64,000 bases of DNA from Inquilinus ginsengisoli_B (lineage in GTDB: Bacteria > Pseudomonadota > Alphaproteobacteria > DSM-16000 > Inquilinaceae). Both the position numbers and the translations under genes were made by a program. How positions within the stretch are numbered: position 1 is the first letter of the stretch; each line of letters starts with the position of its first letter. This document shows positions 28,731 through 37,066 of the stretch, in pieces. The DNA is taken from positions 6,262,001 to 6,326,000 of the forward strand of contig NZ_JBNDJK010000001.1 of the NCBI RefSeq assembly GCF_050434925.1, written 5' to 3'. The notes below the pieces were generated by a model. The model did not search any database, was not told where the DNA came from, and saw only the letters and a program-made list of their open reading frames with translations.

Positions 28731-30329
28731 TCAGCCGGGGTGGATCGGCGGCTCCATCCGCCCTGCTGCAGTGGCGGGTCGACGGCGACGCAGGGCGGTG
28801 CGCAGCCCAGCACTGGCCTGGCTCCTGTCGGCCGCTGTCAGGCCGAACAGCCACATGCCGCCGAGGCACACACATCCAGCGACCACGGTGCCGGCCAGAA
28901 GGCGGTCAAAGGCGGTGGGCAGCACTGACCCGTTCGCGACCGCCATCACCGCGAAATAAGTCGCTAGTGAGACCGGCAACAGCGGCAGAAGGCAAGTCCG
29001 GACATAGGTCGCAATGGGCAGCTGCAGCCGCCGCAGGCCGTCGCTCAGGACGATCCAGCTGGTTGTGAGCAACTGTGCCAGCAGCGTGGCCAGGGGAGCA
29101 CCCAGCAGCCCCATATATTGCACGAGCACCCAGGACAGGGCGAGATTCAGCCCGCCCGCCACGAGAAAGGGGATGGCATAGACTTCATTCTCAGTCGCCC
29201 GGGAAAACACGAGAATTGCGTTCTGCTGCACGCACAGCAAGAACATGGCGCCGAGGGCCGTCAGCACGGCGTAGCCGGCGAAATGCTCGGATCCGATCCA
29301 GACGCTGATGAGGTCCCCGCCCACGACCAGGAACGTCGCCACGCCGCAGGCCATCAGGATCAGGGTGATGCGGAGGCTGCGCAGCACGATATCGTGAATT
29401 TCCTCCAACGAGCCGTTGTGCCAGAGTTGGCTGACATAGACGCTGGAGGTTTGGCCCAGAGCCAGGGCCAGGATCGCAAGATTGTGAAGCAGCGCGTAGA
29501 CAGCATAGTAGGCCGGCACCTGGGTCGTATCGACATAGAGCGCGATGAAATATTGGTCCGTCTTGAAAAGCATGGCGAAGCCGACAGCCGTGAGCCATGA
29601 CCGGATCGAAGGCGCCAACATGCTGCGCATGACAGTCCGGTCCCAGCGGCCAGGGGTCGAGAACAGTTGCGGCTGCCGGTGCCGGACATAGAGGCGGGTT
29701 GCCAGGCGCACCGCGATGCCACTGATCGCCGCGACGATCGAAAGCCAGAGCAGGCCGCCACCGAAAAACGCCACCAGCATCTGCGTCAGCAGGGTCACGA
29801 TCCCGACCACGGTGACGATGATGGTTCCCGCGGCCACATAACCCAGGCCGGTCGCCAGGGCCGTCCAGAGGCCGGACCAGGTTGTTGTAGCATAGCCGAA
29901 GCACAGGAGAGTCCAGGCGACCCAGGCCGTGGTCGGCGACACCTCCCGTAGATCCAATTGCCAAAGGTACAGGCTGCCCAGCGCAAAGGTGAGGACGAAC
30001 ACGCCGACGGACACGAAGCGGAACGCGAGCGTCCCGGACGCAAGCAGATCGGCGAGTTCGCGCCGCGCCTCTTCATCCAGAGGTTGATCGGGCCCGGCCC
30101 GGCTCTTGCCCGCCGCAAATGCGATCCGTCGCGTTATGGTGGGCGTAAAGCCAGCCTCCGTGACGATGCCGAGAAAAATTGTGCTCTGGCCGAGAATAAG
30201 CCAGAGCCCGAGTTCCTCCTGATTCATGGCATGGAACAGGATCGGGAGAATGAGAAGGTTGAGTCCGATCCGGATCACCTGGCTGAGCCATGAAGCCGAG
30301 ACGGCAAGGGCAATCTTTCGACCGATCAT
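28731..30329 (-). CDS. Wzx-like polysaccharide flippase (MOP superfamily)
   Basis: 532-residue membrane protein with 12-14 predicted spans, moving undecaprenyl-PP-linked repeat units across the inner membrane. It begins WLSQVIRIGLNLLILPIL and ELGLWLILGQS, as in Wzx/RfbX proteins, with MLFKTDQYFIALYVDTTQVPAYYA in the middle. The last ~25 residues are polar and basic (ASAGLRTALRRRRP). Together with the WecA-like, Wzy-like and Wzc-like proteins it completes a Wzx/Wzy pathway. Confidence 0.85.
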   Translation of the reverse strand: MIGRKIALAVSASWLSQVIRIGLNLLILPILFHAMNQEELGLWLILGQSTIFLGIVTEAGFTPTITRRIAFAAGKSRAGPDQPLDEEARRELADLLASGTLAFRFVSVGVFVLTFALGSLYLWQLDLREVSPTTAWVAWTLLCFGYATTTWSGLWTALATGLGYVAAGTIIVTVVGIVTLLTQMLVAFFGGGLLWLSIVAAISGIAVRLATRLYVRHRQPQLFSTPGRWDRTVMRSMLAPSIRSWLTAVGFAMLFKTDQYFIALYVDTTQVPAYYAVYALLHNLAILALALGQTSSVYVSQLWHNGSLEEIHDIVLRSLRITLILMACGVATFLVVGGDLISVWIGSEHFAGYAVLTALGAMFLLCVQQNAILVFSRATENEVYAIPFLVAGGLNLALSWVLVQYMGLLGAPLATLLAQLLTTSWIVLSDGLRRLQLPIATYVRTCLLPLLPVSLATYFAVMAVANGSVLPTAFDRLLAGTVVAGCVCLGGMWLFGLTAADRSQASAGLRTALRRRRPATAAGRMEPPIHPG

Positions 30330-30457
30330 GGAAGTCGACCGGATGAAGCCGGGGAAGCGCCGGCCTTGGCCGCGCTGTACGGTTCGATCGCCCCCCCGTT
30401 GACGCAGCGGCGCTGCGGATCAAGCCGCCGATGATCGATGTCAAGCCCGTCCATGAT

Positions 30458-31636
30458 TCACACACACCGGATTTCGGGTTCGCATCCCCGGACCCTCAGC
30501 ATCTCGCGGATCTCGTCGCGGTAGACGGGATTCATGATCACCACCAGATCGGGCGACGTCGTCGACAGCTCGTCCGGGGATACGATCTCGTGGCCCGTGA
30601 CAGGCAAGTAGCGGCCGTGGCGGAACGGATTGATATCCACCACCGACTCCACCTCGCCGTCGACGCCGAGCGTGGTCAGGAAGGCGACGGCCTTCGAGCC
30701 CGATCCCCAGAGCACCGTCCGCCTGCCTGCCGCGGCCATGTCCCGCAGGTGATGGTGCCAAGCCCTGCTGGCGCTTCCGACACTCCGCCGAAACTCCTCG
30801 ATCCACTCCCGGGTCTCCGCAACCGCGTCGGCGCTCGCCGAGACTGGCATCCGGGTATTCGCCGGCCGGGCCTCGATCATCAAATACTGGTCGTCGTAAT
30901 CGGTCCAAACGCGATCAACGGCGAAGCCGGACCGTGCGAAGAGGTGCGAGAGGCTTTGCGCCGTGAAATACGAGCAATGTTCATAATAGATATCCCAGAA
31001 TGCCCCGTCCTGCAGGACCCGTTTGGCATTGGGGACCTGGAAGAAGACAGACGTGTCCTCCTGCCCTTCGAGAGCCCGGCGGACCATGCCGACGAAGCGG
31101 CCGACGTCCGGGATATGCTCTAGGGTCATCTTGCAGCACACGAAGTCGCACGACACCGGACCGGTTCGTTCGTCGAAGAACTCGCGGACAAACCTGGCCC
31201 GCCCAGCCGATGCCGCATCAAGGCGGCTCGGCACAAAGCTCGGGTCGTAGCCGACCCCTTCATTGTCCCCGAGCCGGCATAGCAGGGCGAGGAATTCCCC
31301 CTTGCCGCAGCCGATCTCGATCACACGCTTGCCGTGAAGATCATGCCGGTCGATCAGGTCGCGGGCGAGGCGTTCGTGAAAGGCGTTGAAGGTCGGAGAG
31401 AAGCCCTGCGTCTCCTCATATGCCTCCGAATAGACCGTGCGCGATGCTTCCCAGGCTGCGTTGAAGATGAAACCGCAGTCTGGACAGCAGGACAGCCGCA
31501 GGGGAGCGACTGGAAAGTCGCGCGCGGCCATTCGGTCATTGATCAGAAGGCAGCTGTTGGTCGGAATCGCGGGCAGCTCATAGAACGAAGCTCCCACCCC
31601 TGCCCCGCAGCTGGGACAGGTGGAATCAATGGTCAT
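30458..31636 (-). CDS. SAM-dependent methyltransferase with zinc-ribbon and C-methyltransferase C-domain
   Basis: 392 residues. The N-terminal zinc site is CPSCG...CPDCG. The Rossmann domain starts VIEIGCGKGEFLALLCRLG, with DIYYEHCSYFTAQSLSHLF. The C-terminal domain reads TVLWGSGSKAVAFLTTLG and LVVIMNPVYRDEIREML. Same architecture as the 27066 gene but shorter and only distantly similar; it is much closer to the orphan at 51689-52933. ATG 31636 is the first start before the zinc domain. Grouped with the second rfbF-like gene, so probably modifies a nucleotide sugar. Position of methylation unknown. Confidence 0.82.
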   Translation of the reverse strand: MTIDSTCPSCGAGVGASFYELPAIPTNSCLLINDRMAARDFPVAPLRLSCCPDCGFIFNAAWEASRTVYSEAYEETQGFSPTFNAFHERLARDLIDRHDLHGKRVIEIGCGKGEFLALLCRLGDNEGVGYDPSFVPSRLDAASAGRARFVREFFDERTGPVSCDFVCCKMTLEHIPDVGRFVGMVRRALEGQEDTSVFFQVPNAKRVLQDGAFWDIYYEHCSYFTAQSLSHLFARSGFAVDRVWTDYDDQYLMIEARPANTRMPVSASADAVAETREWIEEFRRSVGSASRAWHHHLRDMAAAGRRTVLWGSGSKAVAFLTTLGVDGEVESVVDINPFRHGRYLPVTGHEIVSPDELSTTSPDLVVIMNPVYRDEIREMLRVRGCEPEIRCV

Positions 31637-31703
31637 GGTCGTCTCCAATGGTAGCCGGCCGCGCGCCTGAAGTTCCGCCTGCTGACGAGACCTGCCGTCA
31701 GAA

Positions 31704-32531
31704 CTAGGACGTGGCCTCGAGCGCCGGCCGGAGGAGCGGCGGTGAGACCGCCACTCCGGAGGTGATCGTGGTTGGCGCCCACCGCTTCCAGGGAGCTTTG
31801 CCGGTGTGCCAGAGGTCGTTGAGCAGAATGGATTCAGGCAGCGTGTCCATGCACTGCCAGAAATTCTCATGTCGGTACGCCATCAGTTCGCCAGCGGCCG
31901 CCAAATCGGCCAATGGCTCTCTCTCCCACTGGATCGAGTCACCCGCAATATAGTCGAAGACCTTCGGGCTCAGGACGAAGTACCCGCCGTTAACCCAGTG
32001 ATTTGGATCAACGACCTTCTCCTGGAAGGCCGCGACGCGGTCGCCGTTCAGCGATAGACCACCGAACCTTGCCTGCGGGTGGATCGCCGTCAACGTCACC
32101 AGCCGGCCATGCGCAGTGTGGAAGGCGAGCAGTCGGCCGAGATCGACGTCGGCGAGCCCGTCGCAGTAGGTCAGCATGAACGGATTCGAACCGAGATACG
32201 GGGCCAACCGCTTGAGCCGGCCCCCCGACAATGTCTCAAGGCCGGTGTGGATCAGTTCGACCGTCCAACCCGGCTCCGACCTCGGATGGATAATCGTGCG
32301 CGGGCCATCCTCGATCACCGGCCCAGAGCCCTCGGATTCGAAATATTTTTTGATCGATTCCGCCTGATAGCCAAGTGCCACCACGAAATGCGAGAAACCG
32401 AAGGAGCTATAATATTTCATGATATGCCAGAGGATCGGATCGCTTCCGATCCGGACCATGGCTTTCGACTTGGATCCGGTCTCCTCGGCGAGCCGAGATC
32501 CCTTTCCACCCGCGAGAATGACGACCTTCAT
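31704..32531 (-). CDS. Second RfbF-like sugar nucleotidyltransferase
   Basis: 275 residues. Signature VVILAGGKGSRLAEETGSKS, KAMVRIGSDPILWHIMKYY, FMLTYCDGLADVD, VNGGYFVLSPKVFDYI and HENFWQCMDTLPE match glucose-1-phosphate cytidylyltransferases, but GSKSKAM replaces the usual PKPM loop, so nucleotide or sugar choice may differ. The start overlaps the upstream GT2 stop (ATGA). The C-terminal ~30 residues extend beyond the family core. Confidence 0.82.
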   Translation of the reverse strand: MKVVILAGGKGSRLAEETGSKSKAMVRIGSDPILWHIMKYYSSFGFSHFVVALGYQAESIKKYFESEGSGPVIEDGPRTIIHPRSEPGWTVELIHTGLETLSGGRLKRLAPYLGSNPFMLTYCDGLADVDLGRLLAFHTAHGRLVTLTAIHPQARFGGLSLNGDRVAAFQEKVVDPNHWVNGGYFVLSPKVFDYIAGDSIQWEREPLADLAAAGELMAYRHENFWQCMDTLPESILLNDLWHTGKAPWKRWAPTTITSGVAVSPPLLRPALEATS

Positions 32532-33526
32532 TTCTGCACCTCGGGACCGGATCCGCTTCCCGCCGCGGCGAGACTGGGTACCTTTCGGGTCTGCAGCCAG
32601 CGCTTGACCCGTCGCCCTGCCATCAGGATCCGGGGATCGGCCGCAGTGATCGGCTCGATGATCAGCCGTGACAGCGTATATCGCGTCAGAAGATGACGCA
32701 GGAGCATGAGATAGAGCCTTTGGCGCTCCCACCGGTTCGCTACGTGCTTGCGAATGGCATTAAGGGCGTGCATCTGGATCTGCCAGGTGGGGCAGAGATC
32801 GATCAGCCGGGCACGGTCGCTGTTGTTCCACCATCGCAAGGATGCGGCGCGGTCGACCAGGACCGCTTGGCTGAAGCGCTCTGGATGATGCCGGTTCAGA
32901 AAGAGCGGTTCAGGGACCAGGACGAAGCGACCCAGCAGCCCCAGCTCGGTGCCGAGGACGACATCGGAGCAGGTAAACGGGGCGAGCAGGCCCGTCTTGG
33001 CCAGGACTTCCCTTCGGATCAGCGCGAACACTTCCCAGTAGCGGCGGGGGTATCTGACCAGGGCAGCGAACCGCTCTGACACCCGCGGAGAGCTTGCCCG
33101 CTGGAGGCCGTCGTCGCCGATCGACTTGATCACGCCCTTGGCGTCGATGATGCCGACGAGCGGCTGGGCCAAGATCGCGTCCGGCTCGCGGTCGAGCGCC
33201 GCCACGCAGCGCTCGAGATATTGCGGCGCCAAGACGTCATCATGCGCGAGCCACCGGAAGTACTCTCCCGTAGCGAGCTCGAAGGTTCGCCGAAAATTGG
33301 CACTTGCACCCAGATTCTCGGAATTGCGGTGGTATCGGATGCGGGGGTCCGCCTCGGCTTGGCGCCGGCAGATTTCCTCGGTCCGGTCCGTCGATCCATT
33401 GTCGCAGATGACGAGCTCGAAATCTGCATAGGTCTGAACCAGGACTGAATCGATGGCTTGATCGATATAGTTCTCACCGTTGTAAACCGGCAAGCCGATC
33501 GAGACCCTGTATCTGTGGTTGACCAT
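32528..33526 (-). CDS. Glycosyltransferase family 2
   Basis: 332-residue GT-A inverting transferase. N-terminal VSIGLPVYNGENYIDQAIDS, then VICDNGSTDRTEEICR and the metal-binding DxD-like segment FRWLAHDDVLAPQYLE. The basic C-terminal half may associate with the membrane. First gene of a coupled set GT2 - rfbF-like - methyltransferase. Adds an EPS sugar; donor unknown. Confidence 0.88.
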   Translation of the reverse strand: MVNHRYRVSIGLPVYNGENYIDQAIDSVLVQTYADFELVICDNGSTDRTEEICRRQAEADPRIRYHRNSENLGASANFRRTFELATGEYFRWLAHDDVLAPQYLERCVAALDREPDAILAQPLVGIIDAKGVIKSIGDDGLQRASSPRVSERFAALVRYPRRYWEVFALIRREVLAKTGLLAPFTCSDVVLGTELGLLGRFVLVPEPLFLNRHHPERFSQAVLVDRAASLRWWNNSDRARLIDLCPTWQIQMHALNAIRKHVANRWERQRLYLMLLRHLLTRYTLSRLIIEPITAADPRILMAGRRVKRWLQTRKVPSLAAAGSGSGPEVQK

Positions 33527-33853
33527 AACGGCCCCTCTTGCATTCGGCCCTTGGGACCGAAACAGAATCTAAGGTTATCTTCACGTCTCAGACCGGCAGA
33601 ACTACCCAACAATAAAACCTGCTTTTAAACTTGATGAGCCAACCGCAATACCGATGGAGGATACCATTTTTTCACCACAAATGTTCGCAGCGTAGGAGTC
33701 TATTAGAACTCTGCACCTGCTCCCATTCGGGAATAGGTTCAGCCCATACCTCCAAGGTTGCAACCGGATCAATCATGCGGTTGATGACGGCTGCCGAGTG
33801 GAGCCAATGCCGAGCCTCCGGCCAGCAAGGCCCTCACTCGGCGCGCAGCATCA
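33527..33853. other. Intergenic region with structured 3' flank
   Basis: 327 bases between the SDR gene and the GT2 gene, both leftward. AT-richer centre and a composite hairpin at 33793-33842. No gene seen. Confidence 0.4.
33793..33842 (-). terminator. Composite hairpin after the SDR gene
   Basis: Outer stem GCCGAGTG (33793-33800) / CACTCGGC (33835-33842) encloses an inner GGCC-AGCAA-GGCC stem-loop. It lies 12 bases beyond the SDR stop in the direction of transcription. Confidence 0.4.
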
Positions 33854-34924
33854 TCACTCGGCCGCGTACGCAGCCAGTGCCTGCGTGTCCGCTCGGGCCA
33901 CATGGCGGAGATCACCATTCAGGATCCCTTCAGCCATGAGCTTGCGGATGTGGCTGATCCGCTGATAACGGGGTCCTTCGAATTCCTCGTGCGTCAGGCG
34001 TGAGCAGCGATAGGCCGCGTAGAGCTGCTCAGCCCCTTTGCGCACATCCCACTGCGGCTTGAACTCGGGCAGAATCCGGGCGATCTTCTCGAAGCTCACC
34101 CGGTAGGACCGCTTGTCGGGTCCTGCGTCCGCCGCGATCTCCAGGCGGCAGCCGGGAACGACCTCCGACACGATCTCGGCTATGTCCCGGATGCGATAGT
34201 TGTGTTCCGTCCGACCGACGTTGAAGGCCTGATTGTACACCGCCTCGACCGGCGCGTGCAGACCGGCCAGGAAGGCTCGCGCGATGTCCTGGATATGAAC
34301 GATCGGCCGCCAAGGCGTGCCATCGGATTTCAGGTAGATCAAACCCTTGGTCACGGCCCAGGCGACGAGGTTGTTCAGGACGATATCGAAGCGGACGCGC
34401 GGGGAGAGACCATAGGCCGTAGCAGGCCGGAAATAGGTCGGGCAGAAGCAATCATCGGCCAGGAGGGAGATGTCGCGCTCCGCCCACACCTTCGATTGCC
34501 CATAGGGCGTCACCGGGTTGAGCGACCCGGTTTCGTCGATCATCTCATCGCCAGCCAGGCCGTAGTTGCTGCAGGACGATGCGAACAGGAAGCGCTTGAC
34601 CCCGGCCGACTTCGCCATTTTGGCCAGATGCACGCTGCCGCGATGATTGATGCTGTAAGTGACGTCCGGATTGATGTCGCTCAGCGGATCGTTCGACAGT
34701 CCGGCCAGATGAACCACCGCTTCGAAGCCTTCGAGGTCGCTCGGCGTGACGTCTCGGATGTCCTTGCGGATGTTTGCGATGTCAGCGATATCGCCTCCGG
34801 CAGCATAGGTGCACCGCTCGTAGAGATCGCTGTCGCATCCGGTCACATCGTGACCCGCCCGGAGCATCATCGGAACCATTACCGCGCCGATGTAACCCCG
34901 GTGACCAGTAACCAGAACTCTCAC
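33854..34924 (-). CDS. NAD-dependent sugar-nucleotide epimerase/dehydratase (SDR)
   Basis: 356-residue extended SDR. VLVTGHRGYIGAVMVPMML is the Rossmann loop; FASSCSNYGLAG and YGQSKVWAERDI give the Ser/Tyr/Lys catalytic set. YFRPATAYGLSPRVRFDIVLNNL and PWRPIVHIQDIARAFLAG are the typical substrate-domain motifs. Start is GTG. It could supply the dehydratase/epimerase step lacking between the RfbF-like enzymes and the C-methyltransferases, but the sequence does not fix the substrate. Confidence 0.82.
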   Translation of the reverse strand: MRVLVTGHRGYIGAVMVPMMLRAGHDVTGCDSDLYERCTYAAGGDIADIANIRKDIRDVTPSDLEGFEAVVHLAGLSNDPLSDINPDVTYSINHRGSVHLAKMAKSAGVKRFLFASSCSNYGLAGDEMIDETGSLNPVTPYGQSKVWAERDISLLADDCFCPTYFRPATAYGLSPRVRFDIVLNNLVAWAVTKGLIYLKSDGTPWRPIVHIQDIARAFLAGLHAPVEAVYNQAFNVGRTEHNYRIRDIAEIVSEVVPGCRLEIAADAGPDKRSYRVSFEKIARILPEFKPQWDVRKGAEQLYAAYRCSRLTHEEFEGPRYQRISHIRKLMAEGILNGDLRHVARADTQALAAYAAE

Positions 34925-35317
34925 GGTGTTCCCCCTGATTTGCGGAGACGAACGGGCGCTCCCGATCCCTTGGGCCCGACGCTGGTTGCCAGCCCGAGTT
35001 AGAGGCTATGTCATCGGCTCATCCACTTCCGAGAGATCCGATCGGAGGGAGCATCGCGGCAATCGTCCGTCTTCGCCGTCATCGGATTGAGCCACCCTAT
35101 TCCACGGACATCCGGGGGCACCGCATAATTGGTGAGACTTGCACCCGCTTTAAGTTGATCCTCATATCCGCCTGATCGGCGGGTGGCCTTGAGAATGGAT
35201 CGCTAGAGGCCATGTCGCGGCGTAGGCTCTCACCATCGTGCCTGCAGCCGCATGGCATTCGGCACCCGTCGCGACTGTTCGCCGTGGGCGCCAATCAAGA
35301 GCGGCAAACAGCGCGGC
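34925..35317. other. Intergenic region
   Basis: 393 bases between the LysM gene and the SDR gene, both leftward. No gene, hairpin or repeat that I can support; likely promoter for the SDR gene. Confidence 0.4.
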
Positions 35318-36436
35318 TCAGGTCCGGGGAGCTGGGACAGTAAGGATCTGGCCTGGATAGATCAGGTCCGGATCGTGAATCTGAGCGCGATTGGCCAGAT
35401 AGATGATGGTGTAGTGAGTGCCTCGTCCATACGCGCTGTGCGCGATCCGCCACAAGCTGTTGCCCGGCTGGACGACAACCCTACCGTCGTCCAGGGCAAT
35501 GTCGGCGGGAGTTGCACGCTGAAACGGCGTCTCGGTCCGGTCGGTCACGCGCCCTTCTGCGTCCAGTTGGTCGGCTCGCAGACGATACGTGCCTGGGGCG
35601 ATCGGGCGGCCTGCCGGAATGCGGAACATGCCCGTTGCCTCGATCGGGCCTTCTCCGATTGGAAGGTTGTCGAGATAGAGCCGGACGAAGGCGCCGGCAG
35701 CCCCATGCCCGCTGATGATCACCGCCCCATCTTCGCCGTAGTCGATGACGTCGATGGACAGGCCGGGTAGCCCCGAGGCGGCTTCGTCCGGTGCCTGCAG
35801 GATGGTGGACGCGCCGCCGTTCTTCGGGATCAGGAACACCAGCGGCTTGCCGTCGCTCTGGCCCAGGCCGACCCCGCCGGCAGCAGTGCCGTCGCGGGAG
35901 GGCACGACGACGAGCGCGATGTCGTCGGATGTCGCCGTATCGCCATCACGGGTTGCGCTCAGCGAAAGCTGATGATCGCCCGGTGCGATCGGCGCCTCCG
36001 AGACGAAAACCCAATCGCCCTTGGCATCGGCATCGACCGAACCGATCGCCGCCCCGCCATCAAACAAAGTGATCCGGGCTCCGGCAGGCCCCCGGCCTGC
36101 AATGACTTGGTATCCATCTGGATTGACACGGATCGCGTCGAAGCGCAGCTGAGCCTCACGGTCGGCGTCTATGCCCAGCCGGGCTTCGTCGCCGCCCCCG
36201 GAAGGGGCGAGCCCCCCTTCCGCCAAGTTGGGCGAAGCCATTGGACGATCGGCGCCAGGCGACAGCGCCGGCGATGCCGGCGTCAACTCGACCGGCTGTA
36301 ACTCCGCCGGCTCTGTCGCGAGCCTGTATATGACGGTCGATGACGCCGGAAAAAGTGCGAGCGCCATGCCATAAATCAGAAATCCGTGTTTCACCTTCGG
36401 ATCTGCCCAGATGAAGTGTCGGACCGGTCCTGCCAT
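35318..36436 (-). CDS. LysM-domain envelope protein
   Basis: 372 residues. An N-terminal hydrophobic anchor (FLIYGMALALFPASSTVIY, ~residues 19-37) is followed by low-complexity Pro/Ser and two Ig-like beta segments (GRGPAGARITLFDGGAAIGS; GHGAAGAFVRLYLDNLPIG). The C-terminal LysM domain (VVVQPGNSLWRIAHSAYGRG ... IYPGQILTVP) binds peptidoglycan or GlcNAc polymers. Similar anchored LysM proteins are common in alphaproteobacteria; function unproven. The last gene of the EPS block, diverging from the RTX gene. Confidence 0.85.
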   Translation of the reverse strand: MAGPVRHFIWADPKVKHGFLIYGMALALFPASSTVIYRLATEPAELQPVELTPASPALSPGADRPMASPNLAEGGLAPSGGGDEARLGIDADREAQLRFDAIRVNPDGYQVIAGRGPAGARITLFDGGAAIGSVDADAKGDWVFVSEAPIAPGDHQLSLSATRDGDTATSDDIALVVVPSRDGTAAGGVGLGQSDGKPLVFLIPKNGGASTILQAPDEAASGLPGLSIDVIDYGEDGAVIISGHGAAGAFVRLYLDNLPIGEGPIEATGMFRIPAGRPIAPGTYRLRADQLDAEGRVTDRTETPFQRATPADIALDDGRVVVQPGNSLWRIAHSAYGRGTHYTIIYLANRAQIHDPDLIYPGQILTVPAPRT

Positions 36437-37066
36437 GCACGACCTGCGAATCTAGCCATCAAGAAATGCCAGATCGGCTCCATGCATCCACTTCCAGGCC
36501 ACCGACTACTTTGGATTTCGGCACGAGATCGATTTCTGAACTAAGCATATAATGAGAAATTATGAAACACGAGTACCTCTTTTGCAGGCTCAATTCGCTT
36601 CGATCATAGCGAGCTCTGCGAGTAGGCGGTCAACGAGCCGCAGCGATCCTCATGCGAGCAGGGCCGGGCCACTTCCTCGCGAGCCAGTTGCGCCAGCCTG
36701 TCGCATGACAGAGGAGATGATGCTCAACAGGGGGCCAAGCCCCCAACAAACGTCTATTCCGACCTAAGCCTTCTGTCGATTCCGCATGGCTAGGCTAGCC
36801 GGCCCCTCCCCAATCGCAGCCCATGAACGGCATTTAGGATTATTTCTATATTCTTTCTTCCTATCCTTAGCCGCTGCCACCCAACCCTTGAGCGTCTTTC
36901 CACATCCTAAATGGCGAATGGATTACTTCCAGCTTTTTGAGGCTATATTGCCGAAGAATTTCAATACTTAGGTTTTCGCGCCTGATGGGAGCAGAAACAA
37001 CTTAGAGACAGATCACCACCCTTCACCTTGCACCAAGGCATCTACCATTTATCTCACGAGGACACG
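36437..37066. other. Long divergent leader between LysM and RTX genes
   Basis: 630 bases with no supported gene. AT-rich stretches occur near 36540-36600 and 36840-36970. Probably carries the promoter and long 5' leader of the RTX gene, whose ribosome-binding site is GAGGA at 37058-37062. Confidence 0.45.
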
